The notes under the pieces: generated by a model
The model's input: the letters and a program-made list of their open reading frames with translations, nothing else
What the model was told of the DNA's origin: nothing
Database searches by the model: none
Made by a program: the position numbers and the translations under genes
Part shown: positions 13,733 to 18,848 of the stretch, piece after piece
Numbering within the stretch: the stretch's first letter is position 1
How the letters are laid out: each line of letters begins with the position of its first letter
Assembly: GCA_002331625.1 (NCBI GenBank)
Contig: DCZN01000073.1
Location: forward strand, 648 to 19,495
DNA: 18,848 nt
Reading direction: 5' to 3'
From: Nitrospira sp. UBA2083
GTDB lineage: Bacteria > Nitrospirota > Nitrospiria > Nitrospirales > Nitrospiraceae

Positions 13733-15787
13733 ATGACTTTTATGCGCATGAGCATGAGATGGGGTAGCATTGTTCTGATTGGAGCCTGGTGGTTGATTGG
13801 CCTCCCAGATAGCCGGGCCGAGCCTTCGTTCTCAATCCCCCACACCTCCTCGGCAACGGAGCAACAGTTCCAGGAGGAAGCGCTTTACCTCAAGGAAGAA
13901 ACCGTCAGCATCGCCAGCCGCTACGAGCAGCCGATTTCCCGCGCACCCTCGGACGTCTACGTGATTACTGATGAGGATATCCGGCATTCCGGTGCCACCG
14001 ATATCCCAACATTATTACGACGAGTTCCGGGCTTCGAAGTGATGCAGACCAACGCGGTCGACTTTAACGTGAGTGTGCGCGGGAACAATCAACTGCTTGC
14101 CAACAAACTCCTTGTTCTGGTCGATGGCCGGTCCATTTATGTCGATCAATCTGGCCAAGTCTTATGGAAATTTCTTCCGATTACACTCACGGAAATTAAA
14201 CGCATTGAGGTTTTGAAGGGGCCAGCCTCGGCTGTCTATGGATTCAATGCCTTTGATGGTGTGGTAAACATCATCACAAAATCTCCTGAAGAGATGCGCG
14301 GAACCACGCTACAAGTGGCGGGTGGTGGGCTGGGGACAGTTCTGACCACCGGCGTCCACGCCGGAACCGTAGGAGACTGGGGTTATCGCGTATCGGGCGG
14401 GCATGAGCAGAACCAACGCTGGTCGGAACGGGATTCGCCAGCGCTCAACGGGCAACGCATCGCTGGTATGGTAGAACATCGCCTCTCAAACCAGGGACGG
14501 TTACGCGCCGAAGCCAGCGTTGGTCGCTCGGACCCCTATAACGGGTTTGTCACGGAAGCCGCTACGTCAGATACGCACAACTCCTTGGCGCATGCCCTGC
14601 TCAGTTATGAACAGAACGGTCTGCTCATCCGTGGATGGTGGAATGGTCTATTTTTCAAGAACCCATCCAACAACGTATTTCCACCACTCACCCCGCTACT
14701 CGCCATCACCGATAGATTTGGGCACGTTGCCGGAGACGCGTCGTTCAACACTTATGACTTGGAAACGCGATACCAATTCAATCCGCTCGCACGTCTCAAG
14801 TTGAACCTCGGAACGAACTTTCGTCACATCGTTGCTTCTTGGAACTATCTCAAGGATCGGACAGTCGAAAACCGCCTGGGGCTGTATGCTCAAGGAGATT
14901 GGCAGGTGCTTCCATCTCTGGAGGTGAGCGCCGGACTTCGATACGACCTGGACACCCATAATGACCCTACCCTCTCGCCCCGGGGAGCGGTCATCTACCA
15001 TGTGAATCCCAACCATGCATTCCGGCTCTCGGCATCCGTCGCCTCTCGCCATCCCACAATCATCGATGTCGCCCAACACACAAATACCGTACTGACACTT
15101 CCTGGACTACCCACAACCGTCTCCAGTACTCTAGGAACCAGCAATGTGAAACCTGAACAGATTGTTTCTTATGAGGTGGGATATCAAGGCTGGTGGTGGC
15201 AACACCGGTTACGGACTCGAGTGACGGGGTTTTTCAACCATGTGTCAGATCTTCTTGCCGTTCGCAGCTCAACTGGAAGTCCCTTCAGCCCAGCCTCTCC
15301 CAGGAATGGAGGAGTCGCGGATGTGTACGGCGGAGAAGCTGGCGTGGAAGCCCTCATGACGGCTTGGCTGTCAGGGTTCGCCAACTACGCCTATGAAGAC
15401 ATCGGGCAAACCTTCAGTGGGATCAGTCGACGAGGTTCGTCTCACCACAAAGTAAACGCCGGTCTTCGTGGGACATGGAACCAGTTCTCAGGAGAGCTCC
15501 TCTATCACTATGTGAGCGGCGCGTCCTATCCACTCAGTGATCTATTTACAACTATCGGTCCATCCTTCCCGCCCGGAACCATCCTTCCACTAGAACGGAT
15601 TCCCAGCTACAATCTCTTGAACCTGCGGCTTGGCTGGCTGATCTGGCAACGCGAATCAGCGGATTACGTGCGGGAGGCCGAGCTGGCCGTTTCCGTGTTC
15701 AATGCCCTGAATGACAACCATCGCGAGCATCCACTGGGAGATCTTCTCGGAACTCGGATTATGGGTTGGTTGACGATGAAGCTCTGA
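13733..15787 (+). CDS. TonB-dependent outer-membrane receptor
   Basis: 684 aa as drawn; ATG 13742, three codons later, is equally likely since GGTGA lies at a good distance from it. A signal peptide (RWGSIVLIGAWWLIGL, cleaved near SRAE) is followed by a possible TonB box around EETVSIAS (55-62). The plug domain, about 66-185, has SDVYVITDEDIRHSG, DIPTLLRRVPG, VSVRGNNQ, VLVDGRSIY and RIEVLKGPASAVYGFNAFDGVVNIITK. The remainder is a barrel of the roughly 22-strand class. Such receptors use TonB/ExbBD energy to import scarce large ligands such as siderophores, corrinoids or sugars; the substrate is not evident. The last residues are LTMKL, not the usual terminal phenylalanine. It is followed 132 nt later by a periplasmic binding protein and then a histidine kinase, suggesting that the imported compound is also sensed. 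No TonB genes are present in the window. Confidence 0.93.
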   Translation: MTFMRMSMRWGSIVLIGAWWLIGLPDSRAEPSFSIPHTSSATEQQFQEEALYLKEETVSIASRYEQPISRAPSDVYVITDEDIRHSGATDIPTLLRRVPGFEVMQTNAVDFNVSVRGNNQLLANKLLVLVDGRSIYVDQSGQVLWKFLPITLTEIKRIEVLKGPASAVYGFNAFDGVVNIITKSPEEMRGTTLQVAGGGLGTVLTTGVHAGTVGDWGYRVSGGHEQNQRWSERDSPALNGQRIAGMVEHRLSNQGRLRAEASVGRSDPYNGFVTEAATSDTHNSLAHALLSYEQNGLLIRGWWNGLFFKNPSNNVFPPLTPLLAITDRFGHVAGDASFNTYDLETRYQFNPLARLKLNLGTNFRHIVASWNYLKDRTVENRLGLYAQGDWQVLPSLEVSAGLRYDLDTHNDPTLSPRGAVIYHVNPNHAFRLSASVASRHPTIIDVAQHTNTVLTLPGLPTTVSSTLGTSNVKPEQIVSYEVGYQGWWWQHRLRTRVTGFFNHVSDLLAVRSSTGSPFSPASPRNGGVADVYGGEAGVEALMTAWLSGFANYAYEDIGQTFSGISRRGSSHHKVNAGLRGTWNQFSGELLYHYVSGASYPLSDLFTTIGPSFPPGTILPLERIPSYNLLNLRLGWLIWQRESADYVREAELAVSVFNALNDNHREHPLGDLLGTRIMGWLTMKL

Positions 15788-15895
15788 TTCAGACGCATAT
15801 CGATCATGGTCCAGGATTTGCTTCACTTTTTGTCACCATCACCACCTGTAGGACGATAGCCGACTTGCATTCTCTGTCGAGACTTGGCATCGTTA

Positions 15896-15901
15896 TATAA
15901 T
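15896..15901 (+). promoter_or_regulatory. Consensus -10 hexamer upstream of binding protein copy 2 (partial promoter)
   Basis: TATAAT matches the -10 consensus 19 nt before the ATG at 15920, but no good -35 lies 16-18 nt upstream (TTGCAT at 15865-15870 is too far). It may give the binding-protein/kinase pair some expression independent of the receptor, or it may be chance. Confidence 0.3.
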
Positions 15902-15919
15902 AGGCACAAACAGTTAGGT

Positions 15920-16924
15920 ATGATGATCCCCAGTGGCGCAACCAACAAGCCGATTTACTTCTGGAGACCGATTGTTTCTCTCCTAGCACTGCTCTGGTTT
16001 ACTACGCCTTGCAACATCGGCTATGGAGCAGATATTGCTATCCTCAAATCGGCCGACCTTCCCTATTATGAACAGGCCGTGGTCGGCTTTAGAGCAGGAC
16101 TCCCGGCCACCACAACTATCAGGGAATACAATCTCCACGGCCAACTCGAGCAAGGACTCGACATCGCCAGGTCCCTACGAGCCTCTCCTCCCGATATGGT
16201 CCTTGCGGTCGGGCTCAAAGCTGCCATGGCCGCAAAGCTGCAGATCTTCGACCAGCCGGTGGTGTTCTGCATGGTGCTCAATCCGGAAGCTCATGGACTC
16301 CCTGCTTCCAACATGACAGGGGTGGCCGTCCGCACCCCAGCAGACATCCAACTTTCGACACTGCGCTCAGTCATGCCTGGTCGGACTCGGATCGGGGTGC
16401 TCTACGACGAAGACCAAAGCGGAGGATTTGTTCATGAGGCACTTCACGCGGCAAAACACCAGGGGTTAGATCTTGTCGCCGTCGCCGTCCACAAACAGGA
16501 GGAGATTCCACTGACGCTCCGAGGCTTGCTCGCCAAGATCGATGTGTTGTGGCTGATTCAGGACCAGCTTGTGGTCTCTGAATCCGCAATTCCGTTCTTC
16601 ATCGAGTCCACGCTCAGTGCCAAGATCCCGCTCTTTACGTTTTCATCGACGTTGGTCCAGCAAGGGGCAGTCAGCGCCTTAGTCGTGGATCCATGGACTG
16701 TCGGGCAACAGGCCGCGCGGATCGCGCTCTCGCAGCTCAAGCAACATGGGGCCCTCAACGGTCAGATGGATCCACCCGACCACCCACAGTTGGCATTAAA
16801 CCTGAACTCCGCCGAGTACCTTGGCCTGACCCTGAATCCCGAACTCATACGGTTGGCCGGCCAAATATTTAGTGGATCCGGAGCGGTGGCTCGACGAGTG
16901 GTCCCTTCGGATCTGATCCCGTAG
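15920..16924 (+). CDS. Periplasmic ABC_sub_bind-type substrate-binding protein (copy 2)
   Basis: 334 aa from ATG 15920; an upstream in-frame TTG (15884) is less likely because it would place the hydrophobic export segment far from the N-terminus. The adjacent ATG 15923 is an alternative. Signal peptide: polar start, then VSLLALLWFTTPC and cleavage near GYGA. The mature part begins DIAILKSADL and matches copy 1 (4426-5388) throughout: AVGLKAAMAAKLQI against AVGLKAALAAQLEI, then NMTGV, PADIQ and the GVLYD strand. The ligand-facing regions have diverged, for example VVFCMVLNPEAHG against ILYMMILDPMKHH, so the two probably bind different ligands. The C-terminus carries about 20 extra residues. 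No permease or ATPase follows; a histidine kinase starts 51 nt downstream and a TonB receptor lies upstream. The family is clear; the ligand is unknown. Confidence 0.88.
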   Translation: MMIPSGATNKPIYFWRPIVSLLALLWFTTPCNIGYGADIAILKSADLPYYEQAVVGFRAGLPATTTIREYNLHGQLEQGLDIARSLRASPPDMVLAVGLKAAMAAKLQIFDQPVVFCMVLNPEAHGLPASNMTGVAVRTPADIQLSTLRSVMPGRTRIGVLYDEDQSGGFVHEALHAAKHQGLDLVAVAVHKQEEIPLTLRGLLAKIDVLWLIQDQLVVSESAIPFFIESTLSAKIPLFTFSSTLVQQGAVSALVVDPWTVGQQAARIALSQLKQHGALNGQMDPPDHPQLALNLNSAEYLGLTLNPELIRLAGQIFSGSGAVARRVVPSDLIP

Positions 16925-16975
16925 CTCACCGAACGAGGCGTGCTGACAGCAACAACGGGCGAGCCGTGACCGGCC

Positions 16976-18769
16976 ATGCGTGATCTTGGTATTTCAATTC
17001 CCTCCCGATTGTTTATCACGCTCCGGACGAAGCTTGTCCTCAGCACAACTGCTATCCTGATCGTCGCCTGCCTCCTCATGGGATGTCTGTTCATTCAGCA
17101 GCAGACCCGATCGGCTGCCGAGAGTTTGGTGCAAAGCGGTGTACAGCTTGCGCAGCACTTGGGATCCATGGGACGCTTTAGTATCGTGGCCGGCGATACG
17201 CAGCGACTGAACCAACTCGTACAGGAAATTTTAGCCGTAGATCCTGTGGCCTACGTGGCCGTTGTTGCCTCAAACGGTGAACTCCTATCAGGATTGGGGA
17301 AAGACCCATGGGATCGACAGTTTTCTTCACAACGCCGCGCGGAGCAACAGTTTTGGACGCCCCACATAGAGCACCTGCTCGCTCCTTCCCGGTTGTCAAG
17401 GGAACCCATGGTGACCGCCATCGATCTCATCTCCACGGGTCCGATAATGCGTCCGATGATCGAGTTTACCGTGGGAGAGTTGATGACATTGCTCGGAGGC
17501 GCTCAACTCCCTATTTTTTATGCCATCGCCGTTCAGGCTCCGCACCAGGCTTCAGGAAACCACTGGGATCCTGCGCTACAACTCACGCTCGAAGAACGAC
17601 TCGACGCAGTGGAGCAAAACGGGGATCTGCAACATCTTCCTCCGACACTGATCCTAATCGGCCTGTCGACCTCACATCTTCAGCACGACCTGCGTCGGTT
17701 ATTGTGGCAAGCCATCCTCATTATGCTCAGCACATTGGCCGGTGGATTGTGCATCGTCATCTGGTTGGCTCGTCGAATCACCATTCCCTTGCAAAGCCTC
17801 ACGATAGCCTCAACCCAGCTGGCTGCCGGAAAGGCCGTGCCTGCCATGGCCATCCACACTCGCGATGAGATCGGAACCCTCACCAGTGTCTTTAACGCCA
17901 TGATGCAGGCGCTACAATCACGTGAACACGAATTACGTGAGCTCGCCCACACCCTCGAACACCGCGTCGAGGCTCGAACAGAGGAGTTGGCCGCAGCCAA
18001 TGCCAAACTCCAAGAACTGGACCGCCGCAAGTCGATTTTTGTTTCCACCGCGTCACATGAACTCCGCACCCCGCTGACCGCCATGAAGGTGCACGTGGCG
18101 AATTTACGGGACGGGATCGACGGAGCTATCACCAAAGACCAACGCCAATCGCTGACCAGAATCCAGGCCAATCTCTCTCGCCTGCAGCTCCTGATCGATG
18201 ACCTGCTGGACCTTTCGCAAATTGAGATGGGGCACACCACACTGCACATGGAATCGGTCAAGCTGGACAGTGCCGTGGCCAAAGTCGTCGAGGATCTTCA
18301 TGCACTCAGCGTCGAACGCAAGGTCCGCATCCTTCTCTCTCTGCCGTTCGACCTTCCAGCCGTCTATGCTGATCCTGATAAATTGCACCAGATCCTTCTC
18401 AATCTCCTCCATAATGCCGTCAAGTTCTCTCCGCCAAACACAGACGTGACCATCTCGGCTTCGAAGGAGCCGACGAATCGGGTTCTGATCTCCATTCAGG
18501 ATGTCGGGCCCGGTATCGCCATGAGCGATAGAGAGAAGATCTTTGAGCCCTTTTATCGCGCGTCCACCACCGGCGCAAAGGCAAAAGGAGCAGGACTGGG
18601 GCTCGCCATTGCAAAACTCCTGGTTGACCTCCATCAGGGTCACCTTGCGGTTCACACGGAATTTGGCCGAGGCAGCTGTTTTTCGTTTACACTCCCCATC
18701 CCGACATCAACCGGTTCATCAGGTACCCGCCAGCACACAGCAGACCAGCTACAGCCCCACAGAGTGTGA
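16976..18769 (+). CDS. Membrane histidine kinase with periplasmic sensor and HAMP (no GAF)
   Basis: 597 aa; ATG 16976, with no strong ribosome-binding site. Domains in order: TM1 about 18-40; periplasmic sensor about 41-243, containing VDPVAYVAVVASNGELL, which corresponds to IDHVVYVVIAGSDGRIL in the kinase at 5399-7723; TM2 about 244-265; HAMP about 266-318 (RRITIPLQSL, DEIGTLTSVFNAMM); coiled coil about 318-350; HisKA with TASHELRTP (H361); HATPase_c about 465-575 with N box NLLHNAVKF (N476, N480), DVGPG (509-513) and an intact G2 box GAGLGL (538-543). The last 20 or so residues are low-complexity. It is the paralogue of the first kinase but lacks the GAF domain and keeps canonical ATP-lid glycines. 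Its partner regulator is not in the window; it may lie to the right. Confidence 0.93.
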   Translation: MRDLGISIPSRLFITLRTKLVLSTTAILIVACLLMGCLFIQQQTRSAAESLVQSGVQLAQHLGSMGRFSIVAGDTQRLNQLVQEILAVDPVAYVAVVASNGELLSGLGKDPWDRQFSSQRRAEQQFWTPHIEHLLAPSRLSREPMVTAIDLISTGPIMRPMIEFTVGELMTLLGGAQLPIFYAIAVQAPHQASGNHWDPALQLTLEERLDAVEQNGDLQHLPPTLILIGLSTSHLQHDLRRLLWQAILIMLSTLAGGLCIVIWLARRITIPLQSLTIASTQLAAGKAVPAMAIHTRDEIGTLTSVFNAMMQALQSREHELRELAHTLEHRVEARTEELAAANAKLQELDRRKSIFVSTASHELRTPLTAMKVHVANLRDGIDGAITKDQRQSLTRIQANLSRLQLLIDDLLDLSQIEMGHTTLHMESVKLDSAVAKVVEDLHALSVERKVRILLSLPFDLPAVYADPDKLHQILLNLLHNAVKFSPPNTDVTISASKEPTNRVLISIQDVGPGIAMSDREKIFEPFYRASTTGAKAKGAGLGLAIAKLLVDLHQGHLAVHTEFGRGSCFSFTLPIPTSTGSSGTRQHTADQLQPHRV

Positions 18770-18848
18770 CGCCGCTCATGGCTGGTCGCTGCACTCGAGT
18801 CTCACAAACCCCGGAAGGCGTCGCAACCTTATTGAGCTGGCGGCTTCG

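Noticed and set aside
18687..18848. Minus-strand frame open from the right edge to a TAA at 18687-18689, with a hydrophobic end (GVTLCGAVAGLLCAGGYLMN)
   Set aside because: It would overlap the 3' end of the second histidine kinase by about 80 nt in convergent orientation and has no recognised motif; it is only 53 codons and cut by the window edge, so it cannot be supported.
18778..18848. Plus-strand ATG at 18778 with a frame open to the right edge, as a possible start of the missing response regulator
   Set aside because: The 23 visible residues do not resemble the start of a receiver domain, and no ribosome-binding site precedes it.
1..18848. CRISPR arrays, insertion sequences or transposases
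   Set aside because: No regularly spaced repeats of CRISPR type, no transposase-like ORF and no terminal inverted repeats were noticed on reading the window.

Overview
The window looks like a chromosomal segment of a Gram-negative, moderately GC-rich bacterium. An outer membrane is implied by a TpsB-type barrel, a TonB-dependent receptor and several signal peptides. The dense mix of sigma-54 activator, HD-GYP regulator, multidomain histidine kinases and a TpsB/CHAT/DUF928 cluster is compatible with Nitrospira (Nitrospirota). That assignment is from memory of gene content, not a database match.

Layout, left to right. (1) 1-4072, plus strand: the 3' part of a two-partner-secretion transporter (ShlB/FhaC/HecB type), then an exported TPR-CHAT putative protease, then an exported DUF928 protein. 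This looks like the accessory end of a type Vb secretion locus whose adhesin (TpsA) would lie to the left, outside the window. (2) 4426-9229, plus strand: a signalling operon with a periplasmic ABC_sub_bind (PF04392-type) binding protein, a membrane histidine kinase with HAMP and GAF domains, and a sigma-54-dependent NtrC-type response regulator. No permease or ATPase is present. (3) 9230-9653: no gene, but a run of small dyads. (4) 9654-11211, minus strand: tRNA-Pro(UGG), rdgB and rph, with a good sigma-70-type promoter upstream of rph. (5) 11683-12825, plus strand: an HD-GYP response regulator, with a sigma-54-like -24/-12 element upstream. (6) 12971-13474, plus strand: an unrecognised 167-aa soluble protein behind a well-formed promoter with an operator-like dyad. 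(7) 13733-18769, plus strand: a TonB-dependent receptor, a second ABC_sub_bind protein paralogous to the first, and a second membrane histidine kinase that is a shorter relative of the first and lacks the GAF domain.

The main point is the repeated pairing of an orphan periplasmic binding protein with a membrane histidine kinase, twice in about 14 kb. One copy is followed by a sigma-54 activator and the other is preceded by a TonB-dependent receptor. The simplest reading is that the binding proteins serve as ligand-sensing subunits of two-component systems rather than as transport components. In the second copy the receptor would bring the ligand across the outer membrane. This functional reading is inference; the gene order, the paralogy and the missing permease/ATPase genes are visible in the sequence. 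The second kinase has no response regulator inside the window; it may lie just past the right edge, or the kinase may share the NtrC-type regulator.
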